From: Alphaproteobacteria bacterium | Lineage (GTDB): Bacteria > Pseudomonadota > Alphaproteobacteria > UBA2966 > CAIVPW01 | Length of the DNA: 32,927 nucleotides | Reading direction: 5' to 3' | NCBI GenBank assembly: GCA_018658465.1 | Contig: JABHVE010000122.1 | Coordinates: 1 to 32,927 of the forward strand | In this document: positions 7,802 to 16,964 of the stretch, piece by piece | Layout of the letters: the number at the start of each line of letters is the position of its first letter | Position numbering within the stretch: position 1 is the first letter of the stretch | The notes under the pieces: generated by a model | What the model was told of the DNA's origin: nothing | Database searches by the model: none | The model's input: only the letters and a program-made list of their open reading frames with translations | Translations under genes and position numbers: made by a program

Positions 7802-8584
7802 TTAACTAAGAGCCCCTATGATTTCCCGGTGTAACTCCGGCGGGGCGACGACCACACCGGGGTGGCGAACGTCTTCTTTGTTGTATGAAAATTCCGCGCC
7901 GGACTGATCGGTGACTAGGCACCCGGCTTCGCGGCAAATGATATCGGCGGCGGCGATGTCCCAATCGCTTTTGGGGGCCATGGAAATGGTGGCGTCGAAC
8001 CGGCCGGCGGCGATCAACACCATGCGATAGGCGATGGAATTCACGCCGGTGAACTCGGCGTTTGGCAATGCGGGGCCAGCACCGCCCTGGGCAAACGTCC
8101 GGGGGCTTGCCAGCAATTTGGCGTTGGCCAATGCGGTGTTGTTCCCAACCGCGAGCTCAGCGCCGTTCAGGCGCGCACCGGTGCCCAATCCGGCGTCGAA
8201 GAATTCTTCCCTAGCCGGGTTGCACACGGCACCCAATACCGGGATGCCCCGTTCAACCAGCCCCGCACACACGGTGAATTGCGGGCGGCCTTTCAGGAAT
8301 GCTCGGGTGCCATCAATGGGGTCGACCATCCACACCCGTTCGCGATTCAATCGGTCAGGGGTGTCGGGGGTTTCTTCTGACAGCCAGCCGTAGGTGGGCC
8401 GCGCAGTCATCAGGCGATTTTTCAGCAGGGCGTCCACCGCCAGATCGGCGTCGGACACCGGATTGCCGGGGGATTTTTCCCAAGCTTTGGTGCCGTCGTT
8501 GAAATATTTCAGCGCCAGTGCCGAGGCTTGCGCGACGGCTGCGTTCAGCAGGGCTGCGTCGGCGGCACTCTCATCTGGTGTCAC
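7802..8584 (-). CDS. cysQ: 3'(2'),5'-bisphosphate nucleotidase, inositol monophosphatase family
   Basis: Mg-dependent, Li-sensitive phosphatase family. CysQ removes the 3' phosphate of PAP(S), a by-product of sulfate assimilation. Seen in order over 260 residues: GNPVSDADLAVD, WLSEETPD (metal-binding Glu), the core VDPIDGTRAFLKG motif, and SDWDIAAADIICREAGG-type motif (here ...REAGC). The start is a GTG at 8584, 25 nt after the pmbA stop, with only a weak ribosome site. It is the last gene of the ubiA-ubiD-SDR-pmbA-cysQ run. A general inositol-1-phosphatase role cannot be excluded; the FLKGRPQFTVCAGL segment favours CysQ. Confidence 0.88.
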   Translation of the reverse strand: MTPDESAADAALLNAAVAQASALALKYFNDGTKAWEKSPGNPVSDADLAVDALLKNRLMTARPTYGWLSEETPDTPDRLNRERVWMVDPIDGTRAFLKGRPQFTVCAGLVERGIPVLGAVCNPAREEFFDAGLGTGARLNGAELAVGNNTALANAKLLASPRTFAQGGAGPALPNAEFTGVNSIAYRMVLIAAGRFDATISMAPKSDWDIAAADIICREAGCLVTDQSGAEFSYNKEDVRHPGVVVAPPELHREIIGALS

Positions 8585-8609
8585 GTGTGTTTGCCGACCA
8601 CAGCAGGCG

Positions 8610-9968
8610 CTACTTTCCGGCGACGGTCATGCCATCGATGCGGATCGTCGGAGCATCGGTGCCATAGCGGAATTTCAAATCATTTGCCGGGGTGATGTGC
8701 ATGAACATGTCTTTCAGATTTCCGGCAATGGTCAGTTCGGCAATGGGCCCGGCGATCTGGCCATTTTCGATCAAGAACCCAGATGCCCCCCGGCTGTAAT
8801 CGCCGGTCACCGGATTGACCCCAAAGCCGATTAGGCTGTTCACAAAAATGCCTTTGTCGATGTCGGCCATCAGCTCTTCGGGGGTGGCGGTTCCGGCTTC
8901 CATGTACAGATTACTGGGCGAGGGGCTCGGCGGCATGGAAGTGCCTCGGGATGCGTGACCGGTGCTGGCTAGGCCCAATTGCCGGGCCGATGCCGCACTT
9001 AAAATCCAGGTCTTCAATATGCCGTCGTCTATTAACGCCATACGCGATGGGGCGACGCCTTCGCCGTCCACGGGGCGGGAGGACAGGCCACGCTGGCGCA
9101 GGGGATCGTCGATGATGGTGATGCCATCGCCAAAAATTTGCTTGCCCATGTCCTTGCGCAAAAAGCTGGTGCCCCGGGCAACCGATGGCCCCGAAATGCC
9201 CATGGTCAAATGCCCCAACATTGAATTGGCCACCCGTGGTTCGAACACCACGGGCACAGACATGGACTCTACCTTGGCAGGGTTTAGGCGGGCGACGGTA
9301 CGGTCTCCCGCTTCACGGCCAACGGCGCTCGCATCTTCCAAGTCTTCGGCATGGCGGGCGCGGGTCATGGCGTAATCGGTTTCCATGCCGGTGCCCTCAC
9401 CCGCGATCACCGACGCATAGCAACCGAACCCGGATGTGGAATACCCCCCGGCGAATCCGTCCGAGGTCACCAAGGCCCGCTCTGATCGGTTCCAACTGGC
9501 GCCAGCGCCGTCGGAATTGGTGATGCCATCCACGGCCAAGGCGGCGTCCTCGGTGGCCGCAGCCCGGGCATACAATGCCTCGCCGTCGGGTTCAGACGGG
9601 TCCAGCAGATCCAAATCGGGCAGGGCGGTGGTCATCAACTGGCCCGGGTCCACCAAACCGCAATACGGGTCTTCGGGGGCCGCCTTGGCCATGGAAAGTG
9701 CCCGGGAAACCAGCTCGTCCATGGCTTGTTCAGACGTCTCGGTGCTGGCCACCATGGCCTGTTGTTTGCCCATAAACACCCGCAAACCCAAATCGGTGCC
9801 CTCGGCCCGTTCCAGGTCTTCGCGCTTGCCCAGCCGTTGGGTCACCGACAACGAAACGCCGTTGCTGGTCACCGCATCTGCGGCACTGGCACCGGCCTTC
9901 ATGGCCTTTGCCACCAACGTCGACAAAAGATCCAATGACGTGGGTTTGGTGTCTGCTTCGTTCGCCAT
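8610..9968 (-). CDS. pmbA: TldD/PmbA family protease subunit PmbA (TldE)
   Basis: Non-catalytic-metal partner of TldD; the TldD-TldE heterodimer degrades unfolded peptides and processes some ribosomal peptide natural products in the cytoplasm. Seen: LSVTQRLGKREDLERAEGTDLGLRVF near the N-terminus, VVFEPRVANSMLGHL, the SSRPVDGEGVAPSR loop, GHASRG...PSPSNLYMEAG, and a GVNPVTGDYSRGASGFLIENG C-terminal block. It lacks the HExxxH metal motif of TldD, as expected for PmbA. The track starts at 9983, but GGAG lies 7-8 nt ahead of the second Met (9968), which I prefer. The TldD subunit is encoded about 12 kb away at 21723. Confidence 0.92.
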   Translation of the reverse strand: MANEADTKPTSLDLLSTLVAKAMKAGASAADAVTSNGVSLSVTQRLGKREDLERAEGTDLGLRVFMGKQQAMVASTETSEQAMDELVSRALSMAKAAPEDPYCGLVDPGQLMTTALPDLDLLDPSEPDGEALYARAAATEDAALAVDGITNSDGAGASWNRSERALVTSDGFAGGYSTSGFGCYASVIAGEGTGMETDYAMTRARHAEDLEDASAVGREAGDRTVARLNPAKVESMSVPVVFEPRVANSMLGHLTMGISGPSVARGTSFLRKDMGKQIFGDGITIIDDPLRQRGLSSRPVDGEGVAPSRMALIDDGILKTWILSAASARQLGLASTGHASRGTSMPPSPSPSNLYMEAGTATPEELMADIDKGIFVNSLIGFGVNPVTGDYSRGASGFLIENGQIAGPIAELTIAGNLKDMFMHITPANDLKFRYGTDAPTIRIDGMTVAGK

Positions 9969-10001
9969 GTTCGTCGCTCCCATATCCCAAAAAATTTTGG
10001 C

Positions 10002-10856
10002 TTAATCGGCCAGGCCGGTCATTTGTTCACTGACCTGCCACAGACGGGCGGCAACATCCATATCCCGCGCCGCCGCCGCAGTGGGGGCCGGGGCCGCCCG
10101 GGCAAAATATTTGCCGCTGATACCGTCGACCTCGGGCGAGGACGCCAGATAAACCGATGTGTAGGCGCCAACTTCCGAGCTGATCAAAAACAGCGAGATA
10201 ATTGGCGCAAAAAACCCAGCCGCTCCAGTAAACAAGTTGGTAGCGACCACCCCTGGATGCAAGGCGTTGGCGGTGACTTGGCCGCCATCCAACCGTCGGG
10301 CCAATTCCTTGGTGAACAATACGTTCGCCAATTTTGATTGGGAATACGCCGGCCACATGCCGAATTTCTGCTTGGATTCTAAATCTTCGAAATTAATGCG
10401 CCCGCCTTTGTGGGCGGTGGATGCGACGTTGACGATGCGCGCGTGCCCAGCGGCCTTGATGTGATCCAACAACAAATTGGTCAGCAAGAACGGCCCCAAA
10501 TGATTGATGGCGAAGACTAGCTCGCGGCCCTCGGCGTTTTCCTCCCGATGGCGCTTTAAAACGCCTGCATTGTTCAACAGCACATGAATTTTCGGATAGG
10601 CCGCGTTTAGTTCGCCCGCCACCCGCCGCACATCGTCCATCAACCCAATGTCCGCCAAAAATAATCGCGCCGCTTTGCCGGTGGCCTTGGCAATTTTTGC
10701 AGCCGCTTCCTCGCCGCGCTCGGCATTGCGGCAGACCAAGGCGACTTCGGCACCCATTTCTGCCAATTCAAGGGCAGCGAAATATCCGATGCCGGAATTG
10801 CCGCCGGTGACGATGCAAACCTTGCCGGTCATGTCAGTGGTCAAATCAGAGGTCAA
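10002..10856 (-). CDS. Short-chain dehydrogenase/reductase
   Basis: A 284-residue classical-type SDR, NAD(P)-dependent, similar in pattern to retinol dehydrogenase/WW-oxidoreductase-like members. Seen: cofactor motif TGGNSGIG near residue 18, LNNAGVL, NVAST, and the catalytic YSQSK (Tyr, Lys), followed by NALHPGVVATNLF. The Arg after the second beta strand (VCRNAERG) suggests NADP preference. The substrate is unknown. The best start is TTG 10856, because AGGGGAAG sits 6 nt upstream; ATG 10832 has no such site. It lies 12 nt after ubiD and 33 nt before pmbA, so a quinone-linked role is possible but not shown. Confidence 0.85.
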   Translation of the reverse strand: MTSDLTTDMTGKVCIVTGGNSGIGYFAALELAEMGAEVALVCRNAERGEEAAAKIAKATGKAARLFLADIGLMDDVRRVAGELNAAYPKIHVLLNNAGVLKRHREENAEGRELVFAINHLGPFLLTNLLLDHIKAAGHARIVNVASTAHKGGRINFEDLESKQKFGMWPAYSQSKLANVLFTKELARRLDGGQVTANALHPGVVATNLFTGAAGFFAPIISLFLISSEVGAYTSVYLASSPEVDGISGKYFARAAPAPTAAAARDMDVAARLWQVSEQMTGLAD

Positions 10857-10870
10857 AGAATTCTTCCCCT
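10857..10870 (-). promoter_or_regulatory. Strong ribosome binding site supporting a TTG start for the SDR gene
   Basis: On the minus strand AGGGGAAG-aattct-TTG: an 8-nt Shine-Dalgarno match with a 6-nt spacer. It overlaps the final base of the ubiD stop codon, so ribosomes finishing ubiD would be placed on it. This decides the TTG over the downstream ATG. Confidence 0.6.
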
Positions 10871-12380
10871 ATTTCCAAATCGATTTGCCGGATCCGGGCA
10901 ATCCCAAATCCGACCATTTTTTGTCGATCGCTTCGATCACGTCATCTGACATACGGATCGGCGTGCCCCAGGGGCGATTGGTTTCGGGCGGGATTTTGGT
11001 GGTGGCATCCAGGCCGATCTTGCTGCCCAAGCCCGACACTGGCGAGGCGAAATCCAGGTAATCAATCGGCGTGTTCTCCACCAGGGTGATGTCCCGGGCC
11101 GGATCCATATTGACGGACACCGCCCACATGACGTCGGCCCATGATCGGGGGTCGATGTCTTCGTCCACCACGATCACCCACTTCGTGTACAAGAATTGCC
11201 GCAGATACGACCACACCCCCATCATCACGCGCTTGGCCTGCCCGGCGTAAGTTTTCTTGATGGAGACCACGGCGATGCGATAGCTGCAGGCCTCGGGTGG
11301 CAACCAAAAATCCACGATCTCCGGGAACTGCTGCTGCAACAGCGGCACGAACACGTCGTTCAGTGCTTGGCCCAAAATGCTTGGCTCGTCCGGCGGCCGT
11401 CCCGTGAAGGTCGACAAATACATCGCGTCTTTGCGATGGGTAATTGCGGTGACTGTGAACACCGGGAATTGCTCCACGGAATTGTAGAACCCTGTGTGGT
11501 CACCATACGGGCCCTCGTCCGCGTAATCTTCCAACGACACCGTGCCTTCCAAAACAATCTCGGCATGTGCCGGAACTTGAATGGGTTGGGTGATGCAATC
11601 CACCAGCTCCACCGACTTTTTGCGCAGCAGCCCGGCGAATTGGTATTCCGACATGGTGTCGGGTACCGGGGTCACTGCCGCCAATATCGTCCCGGGATCG
11701 GCGCCAATGACGGCGGCGGCGGGCAGGGGCTCAGACTTTTCAGCCTTCCACCGCCCATGATGTTGGGCCCCACCGCGATGCTTCAGCCAGCGCATCAAGG
11801 TGGTGTTTTTGCCGGTGACCTGCATGCGGTAAATGCCCAGATTAAACGAATCCTCCCGTGATCCGCCTGGGCCTTTCGTGACCACCAGGGGCCAGGTGAT
11901 CAGGGGTGCGGGCTCACCCGGCCAGCACATTTGCACCGGCAGGGCGTTCAGGTCGATGTCGTCGCCGGTCAGGACCACTTCTTGAGACGGCACCGATCCA
12001 GATTTCTTTTTGGGCTTCATGGCCAATGCCGTGCGCAGCATGGGCACCAGCTCCAAGGCCTCCCGCCAACCCCCGGGGGGTTCTGGTTGGCGCAAAAACG
12101 CCAAGGCCTCGCCCAACTCCCGCAGCTCAGCGGGTTCGCGCTCCATGCCCCAGGCCACCCGTTCGACGGTGCCGAATAAATTCACCAACACCGGCATGGG
12201 CGATGGGGTGCCGTCAGCGCGGATGGCATTTTCGAACAGCACAGCCGGGCCGCCTTCGGCTAACAGCCGGGTTTGAATTTCGGTCATCTCCAGGTGGGTG
12301 GAAACCGGCTCGGTGACCCGAACCAGCTGTCCCGCCTTTTCCAACCGTTCAATGAAATCGCGCAACGAGGAATAAGCCAT
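10869..12380 (-). CDS. ubiD: UbiD family decarboxylase (3-polyprenyl-4-hydroxybenzoate decarboxylase)
   Basis: Prenylated-FMN-dependent decarboxylase acting on polyprenyl-4-hydroxybenzoate in ubiquinone synthesis. It has 503 residues, the usual length. Seen: N-terminal [26 protein letters not shown], the NLGIYRMQV segment that contributes to cofactor/metal binding, the acidic active-site block [12 protein letters not shown], and [18 protein letters not shown]. It lies between ubiA and the SDR, and the adjacency to ubiA supports the ubiquinone role. UbiX, which makes the prenylated FMN, is not in the window. Confidence 0.94.
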   Translation of the reverse strand: MAYSSLRDFIERLEKAGQLVRVTEPVSTHLEMTEIQTRLLAEGGPAVLFENAIRADGTPSPMPVLVNLFGTVERVAWGMEREPAELRELGEALAFLRQPEPPGGWREALELVPMLRTALAMKPKKKSGSVPSQEVVLTGDDIDLNALPVQMCWPGEPAPLITWPLVVTKGPGGSREDSFNLGIYRMQVTGKNTTLMRWLKHRGGAQHHGRWKAEKSEPLPAAAVIGADPGTILAAVTPVPDTMSEYQFAGLLRKKSVELVDCITQPIQVPAHAEIVLEGTVSLEDYADEGPYGDHTGFYNSVEQFPVFTVTAITHRKDAMYLSTFTGRPPDEPSILGQALNDVFVPLLQQQFPEIVDFWLPPEACSYRIAVVSIKKTYAGQAKRVMMGVWSYLRQFLYTKWVIVVDEDIDPRSWADVMWAVSVNMDPARDITLVENTPIDYLDFASPVSGLGSKIGLDATTKIPPETNRPWGTPIRMSDDVIEAIDKKWSDLGLPGSGKSIWK

Positions 12381-12419
12381 CTGAGAGGTACTATAGAGTG
12401 CCGATCAGGGTCGCGCGGC

Positions 12420-13436
12420 TTAGATATCTATTCCGGGGATCGGAACACTGCTGGGGCCCATGACTTGGCCAACCACAATGGCGACCAGAACGATCATCCC
12501 GAATATGTGGTTGGAGCGAAACTTCGACAGACAATTCGCCGGGTCGTTCAGATCGAGATCAACCACCTGCCACGCCATTTGCGCAGCCCCTGCGATCATT
12601 ATTGCGCCAAACGCTGGCATCCACACTCCGGCCAGCCACGCCGCCCAGGCGATCCCGCCAAGGCCCAATGCGTAAAACCCGGCCAGCCATGGTTTGGAGG
12701 TCGCCCCCAACAACAACGCCGTGGATTTGGCACCAACGCGGGCGTCGTCTTTGACGTCTTGGTGGGCATAAATGGTGTCGTACCCGATCACCCAAAAAAT
12801 CGATCCCGCGTACAACACTAACGGTGCGGCGGAGATCGAACCGGTGAAGGCCGTCCACCCCAACAACGCCCCCCAGCTGAACGCCAGCCCCAAAAACAAT
12901 TGCGGCCAATTGGTGATGCGCTTGGCAAACGGATAGAAGGCCACCAACACCAACGATGCGGCCCCAATTAAAATTGCCAATCTGTTCATGGTCAGCAAAA
13001 TCGCTAATCCAATGGCCGATAAGAACACCAAGAATGCGACGGCCCCGGCCACGGTGACCTGACCCGACGGCAATGGCCGCGATGCGGTACGCGCCACCTG
13101 GGCGTCGATGTCCCGGTCGATGATGTCATTAAACGTGCACCCCGCCCCCCGCATGGCAAAGGCACCGATCAGAAACACCACCATCAGAATAGGGTCGGGC
13201 AGGCCCTCGCCGTTGGCCCCCAATCCGGTGACCGCCCATTTCCAGCCCAGGGGTGCTTCCGCAGCGGCCAAGGCCAACGACCACCACGCTGGCCATAACA
13301 GCAACCACGCGCCGATGGGGCGATCGAGGCGACCCAGACGCAAAAACGGCCGCGTGGCTTTGGGTGCCAAGCTATCCACCCAATTCCCAGGGGATGCGTC
13401 GGCAACTGTCGAATCTGTTTCGGAAGCCATGATCAT
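12420..13436 (-). CDS. ubiA: 4-hydroxybenzoate polyprenyltransferase
   Basis: Integral membrane prenyltransferase that attaches the polyprenyl chain to 4-hydroxybenzoate, the second committed step of ubiquinone synthesis. It has two Asp-rich Mg/diphosphate motifs: NDIIDRDID (residues 103-111) and YDTIYAHQDVKDD (around 220-232), with the family's LRLGRLDRPIGAWLLLWPAWW before them and 8-9 hydrophobic segments. The start could be ATG 13436 or ATG 13430; neither has a clear ribosome site. First gene of the operon running to cysQ, and divergent from the cyclase-like gene across about 127 nt. Confidence 0.94.
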   Translation of the reverse strand: MIMASETDSTVADASPGNWVDSLAPKATRPFLRLGRLDRPIGAWLLLWPAWWSLALAAAEAPLGWKWAVTGLGANGEGLPDPILMVVFLIGAFAMRGAGCTFNDIIDRDIDAQVARTASRPLPSGQVTVAGAVAFLVFLSAIGLAILLTMNRLAILIGAASLVLVAFYPFAKRITNWPQLFLGLAFSWGALLGWTAFTGSISAAPLVLYAGSIFWVIGYDTIYAHQDVKDDARVGAKSTALLLGATSKPWLAGFYALGLGGIAWAAWLAGVWMPAFGAIMIAGAAQMAWQVVDLDLNDPANCLSKFRSNHIFGMIVLVAIVVGQVMGPSSVPIPGIDI

Positions 13437-13563
13437 GTGTACCGTGGATGCCGGATCGGCTCAAACCCGTGGGCAAACACCGATTGGTGATGGGAATTAT
13501 TGTTCTGGTGGGTGGTGTAGTAAAGTTCCCCTGCGCGACCAATTTCCGGTTCCCGGAACGGCC

Positions 13564-14208
13564 ATGAAAAAACATGCCCCCAAACGCAAACTCGCGACCA
13601 TCCTGGCCACTGATGTGGTGGGGTTCAGACGCCTGAAGCGGATTGACGAAAAAGCCGCCATCACGGCCTTGGCAAAACGCCGCAAAATTTCCAATGAGCT
13701 TATCGTCCGCCACGGGGGGCGGTTCTTTTACACCCCGGGGGATTCGGTCATGGCCGAATTCGCCAGCCCGGAGATGGCCATGGGCGCCTTGGTGGAAATT
13801 CATGAAAAAGTTGCGGCGCTGAACGCCGGGCTGCCGAAGAACCGGCGCATGCGGTTCCGTATGGGCATCAACATGGGTGACGTGACCGTTGAAGGCGACG
13901 ATTTGCGTGGCGACACTGTGAGAGTTGCCTCCCGGCTCGAAACCCTTGCTAGCCCGGATTGTGGGATCTGCCTATCTGAAAACGTCCACCAACAGGTGAA
14001 ATCCAATTCGCGTATTCCGTTCCGCGACATGGGGGTCATGCCATTGAGCCTTAAATCCGGAAGGGTGCGCGCGTTTTCCGTGGATTTGGCCGTGCTGGCC
14101 ACGGGGGCTCGGCCGCCGCCCAGCGTGATACGGGAATTTAACCCAGGCATATTCATCGCCGCCGCCATACTGATGGCATTCGCTGGATTTGCCATGTTGA
14201 TGGGGTAA
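13564..14208 (+). CDS. Membrane-tethered class III nucleotide cyclase-like protein
   Basis: A 214-residue protein with one class III adenylate/guanylate cyclase domain (about 8-165) and a C-terminal membrane helix (FIAAAILMAFAGFAMLMG). The two metal-binding Asp positions are kept: ILATDVVGF (D17) and TPGDSVMAEF (D60). In the VNVASRLE-type motif, however, the transition-state Asn is Arg (DTVRVASRLE, R120), while the following Arg (R124) is kept. It may therefore be weakly active or a pseudo-enzyme. The ORF track extends upstream to 13108, but those codons are antisense to ubiA; ATG 13564 begins the domain. No regulator domain is fused. It is followed directly by the 52-bp tandem repeat. Confidence 0.82.
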   Translation: MKKHAPKRKLATILATDVVGFRRLKRIDEKAAITALAKRRKISNELIVRHGGRFFYTPGDSVMAEFASPEMAMGALVEIHEKVAALNAGLPKNRRMRFRMGINMGDVTVEGDDLRGDTVRVASRLETLASPDCGICLSENVHQQVKSNSRIPFRDMGVMPLSLKSGRVRAFSVDLAVLATGARPPPSVIREFNPGIFIAAAILMAFAGFAMLMG

Positions 14209-14217
14209 TTTCTTTTA

Positions 14218-14367
14218 TCGATCAGATTTACGTGTCGGCCAGCCCCGCCACGATCTGCTCTTTTTGTTGTCGATCAGATTCACGTGTCGGGCAGGTCCGC
14301 CACGATCTGCTCTTTTTGTTATCGATCAGATTTACGTGTCGGCCAGCCCCGCCACGATCTGCTCTTT
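14218..14367 (+). repeat. Three 52-bp tandem copies of a bulged stem-loop element
   Basis: Copies start at 14218, 14270 and 14322, with an exact period of 52 bp; the third is cut after CTCTTT. Each reads TCGATCAGATTtACGTG...CCGCCACGATCTGCTCTTT. CAGAT-(3 nt)-CGTG pairs with CACG-ATCTG, leaving a 3-nt bulge and a variable core. The first copy's CAGAT is 14 nt after the cyclase-like stop. T-runs (CTCTTTTTG) follow the first two copies, so they could end transcription before gshA. Related elements lie at 21619-21712 and 30946-31048. Confidence 0.85.
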
Positions 14368-14442
14368 GACCGGCTCGCCTTGCCATTTCCGGGCCCCGAC
14401 CCTAGTTAGTAGTCGAGTCGTGTAGTCTGGTATGGTCCCACA

Positions 14443-15819
14443 ATGAACGTTCTTGATAAATTTACGCTGCCCATCGAATCGGTGGACGAACTGACCGGCT
14501 ATTTGCAAGCCGGGGCGAAGCCGAAATCCGAATGGCGCATCGGCACCGAACACGAGAAGTTCGGGTTCGATAAGCAAACCTTGGTGCCCATTCCCTATGA
14601 AGGCTCCCACGGCATCAAGGTGCTGTTGGAAAGCATGGCCAAGCAGTTTGGCTGGGACCCGGTGATGGAAGACGGCAACATCGTTGGCCTGTCCCAAGGG
14701 CCCCAATCCATCACTACGGAGCCCGGCGGCCAAATCGAATTGTCGGGCGCGCCGTTGGAAAACATTCACGAAACAATTGTCGAGGTTTATGCCCACCTGG
14801 GGCAGGTAAAGGCGGTGGCCGAGGCCATGGGTATCGGCTTCATCGGCCCGGGCTTTGCCCCCAGCTGGCGGTTGGATGACATTCCCAGAATGCCCAAAGC
14901 CCGATACGGGATCATGCGGGAGACCATGGCCAACACCGGTACTCTGGGACGCGACATGATGTTCCGCACCTGCACGGTCCAGGCCAATCTGGATTTCGAA
15001 AACGAAGCCGACATGGTGAAAAAATTTCGGGTTGGGTTGGCGTTGCAGCCCATCGTCACGGCGTTGTTTGCCAATTCTCCATTCACCGAGGGCAAGCCCA
15101 ACGGCTTTCAAAGCTATCGGTCTCACATTTGGCAGAACACCGACCCGGCCCGCACCGGCGGTCTGCCGTTTGTGTTTGAGGATGGCTTTGGCTTCGAGGC
15201 GTATGTGGATTATGCCCTGGATGTGCCCATGTACTTCGTCGTCCGTGATGGGGCCTATATCCATGCCAAGGGCCAGACCTTCCGGGAATTTATGGCGGGC
15301 ACAGTTGATGTGCTGCCCGGGGAAAAGCCGACGCTTGGGGATTGGGAAACCCACCTGACAACCCTGTTCCCCGATGTGCGCCTGAAACAGTTCTTGGAAA
15401 TGCGCGGGGCCGACGGCGGCCCGTGGTCGCGGATCTGCGCTCTGTCTGCCCTGTGGACCGGGATTTTGTATGACAGCGGGTCGTTGGATGCGGCTTGGGA
15501 TTTGGTGAAAAATTGGAGCCCCGCCGATCGTGCGGGCCTATGCGCCCGGGTCCCACGGGAAGGTCTGCAATCTCCGGCTCCGGCTGGGACCGCCCACGCC
15601 ACGGTTCAGGATATCGCCAAACAGATGATGGAGATTTCCGTGGCCGGACTCCGGCGCCGCAACCGCATTGGCCCGGGTGGCAACGATGAAAGCAAATATC
15701 TGGAAGCCATTTTAGAGATCGCAGAGACCGGCCAAACCCGCGCGCAGATGATGCTGGAGGAATATGATGTCCGCTGGAACCAGTCCGTGGACCCGATTTT
15801 CAGCGTATTTGCGTACTAA
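14443..15819 (+). CDS. gshA: Glutamate-cysteine ligase, plant/alphaproteobacterial type
   Basis: ATP-dependent first step of glutathione synthesis, in the cytoplasm. The 458 residues match the plant-type family: RIGTEHEKFGFD, SQGPQSITTEPGGQIELSGA, GIGFIGPGFAPSW, the Thr/Cys stretch MMFRTCTVQANLDF, FANSPFTEGKPNGFQSYRS, IWQNTDPARTG, and the C-terminal LEEYDVRWNQS. The start ATG is clear from family length, although there is no good Shine-Dalgarno site. A weak -35/-10 pair (TTGCCA, 17 nt, TAGTTA) lies at 14380-14408. It is separated from the cyclase-like gene by the tandem repeat and from ctaC by 164 nt. A 340-codon antisense frame covers it and is a shadow. gshB is not in the window. Confidence 0.94.
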   Translation: MNVLDKFTLPIESVDELTGYLQAGAKPKSEWRIGTEHEKFGFDKQTLVPIPYEGSHGIKVLLESMAKQFGWDPVMEDGNIVGLSQGPQSITTEPGGQIELSGAPLENIHETIVEVYAHLGQVKAVAEAMGIGFIGPGFAPSWRLDDIPRMPKARYGIMRETMANTGTLGRDMMFRTCTVQANLDFENEADMVKKFRVGLALQPIVTALFANSPFTEGKPNGFQSYRSHIWQNTDPARTGGLPFVFEDGFGFEAYVDYALDVPMYFVVRDGAYIHAKGQTFREFMAGTVDVLPGEKPTLGDWETHLTTLFPDVRLKQFLEMRGADGGPWSRICALSALWTGILYDSGSLDAAWDLVKNWSPADRAGLCARVPREGLQSPAPAGTAHATVQDIAKQMMEISVAGLRRRNRIGPGGNDESKYLEAILEIAETGQTRAQMMLEEYDVRWNQSVDPIFSVFAY

Positions 15820-15983
15820 ACCCAAAACCAACCGCCCCTGAAAATTTAACTTGGGTTAAAAATGTCGTGATCCCAGCCTCGTGATGGGCTAGGTTCCCGG
15901 TTCGTGGCCTCCGCCCAGCGGGGGACATGTTGGTTTCGTGGGCGCCTCGGCGCTCGTAGAAGGGTTACCGGGGGAGTCACTCC

Positions 15984-16937
15984 ATGTTCGGACGTAACGC
16001 GGGCGTTGCCATTGCGGCGCTGTTCACAGCTTTAATTGCGGGCGCAGGCGCTGCGCTGGCCCAAGAAGCGGGTCTAGGTGCACCTTTTGATTGGCAAATG
16101 GGCTTTCAGGAGCCTGCCAGCCCGGTGATGCGAGACATCATCGATTTCCACAATTTCATGCTGTGGCTGATCACGGCAATTACCATATTCGTGCTCGGGC
16201 TGATGCTCTACATCATGTTCCGGTTCAACGCGAAATCGAACCCGGTGCCGTCCAAGAACACCCACAACACCATGCTAGAGGTTATTTGGACCGTCGTTCC
16301 CATCATTATTTTGGTGGCCATGGCGATCCCCTCGTTCAAGCTGTTGTACAAGGATGATGTGGTTCCAACCGCCACCAGGGTTGCCGATCTTTACGGCATC
16401 GATGTGGCGGGGGAAATCACGTTAAAAGCCACGGGGCTTCAGTGGGCCTGGGAATATGAATATGTCGACAACGGCGTGTTCCTGTTTTCCAGCTGCCTGT
16501 ATGGCCCGGATTATTGGTGCTTTGGCGGCGAGGCCCCGGAAGGTGCTCACCGACTTTTGGAAACCGACAACCCCGTCGTCGTTCCGGTCAACACTCTGGT
16601 CAAAGTTCAAGTCACTGCGGCGGCGGTGATCCACGCATGGGCGGTCCCGGCGTTTGGCGTCAAGATCGACGCAGTCCCTGGGCGTTTGAACGAAACCTGG
16701 TTTGTCGCCGAACGTATTGGCACCTATTACGGTCAGTGCTCGGAATTGTGCGGCCAGTATCACAGCTACATGCCGATTCAGGTGAATGTGGTGTCCCAAG
16801 AAGACTATGACGCTTGGTTGGCGGGACAATTGGCGGCCATGCAGCCCGATCGGCTGAAGGCACCGACCACAGAATTCGCCCAGCAAGGCATCACCCCTCG
16901 TCGTCCCCTGGCTGTTACGCCGGGCATTGCGAATTAA
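15984..16937 (+). CDS. ctaC: Cytochrome c oxidase subunit II, copy 1
   Basis: Takes electrons from cytochrome c through the dinuclear CuA centre and passes them to subunit I. It has a signal peptide (to about residue 26, ALAQ), two membrane helices (about 56-80 and 98-116) and a periplasmic cupredoxin domain. All CuA ligands are present: H217, and C252/E254/C256/H260/M263 in QCSELCGQYHSYM. The electron-entry region reads QWAWEYEY. An insert, SSCLYGPDYWCFGGEAPEG (169-187), carries two extra cysteines (C171, C179) that could form a disulfide. GGGGGAG lies 8 nt before the ATG. It is followed 27 nt later by ctaD copy 1. A second, nearly identical copy is at 18757. Confidence 0.96.
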   Translation: MFGRNAGVAIAALFTALIAGAGAALAQEAGLGAPFDWQMGFQEPASPVMRDIIDFHNFMLWLITAITIFVLGLMLYIMFRFNAKSNPVPSKNTHNTMLEVIWTVVPIIILVAMAIPSFKLLYKDDVVPTATRVADLYGIDVAGEITLKATGLQWAWEYEYVDNGVFLFSSCLYGPDYWCFGGEAPEGAHRLLETDNPVVVPVNTLVKVQVTAAAVIHAWAVPAFGVKIDAVPGRLNETWFVAERIGTYYGQCSELCGQYHSYMPIQVNVVSQEDYDAWLAGQLAAMQPDRLKAPTTEFAQQGITPRRPLAVTPGIAN

Positions 16938-16964
16938 TTAAATCAAGCATTTAGGGATTCGATC

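Noticed and set aside
13108-13563. N-terminal extension of the cyclase-like ORF
   Set aside because: The extension is antisense to the ubiA start region and low in family-like content; ATG 13564 begins the domain.
14218-14367. CRISPR array
   Set aside because: The 52-bp units are direct tandem copies without unique spacers, and no cas genes are present.
14332-15354. 340-codon minus-strand ORF
   Set aside because: It is antisense to gshA, whose protein motifs are unmistakable; long antisense frames are expected at this GC content.
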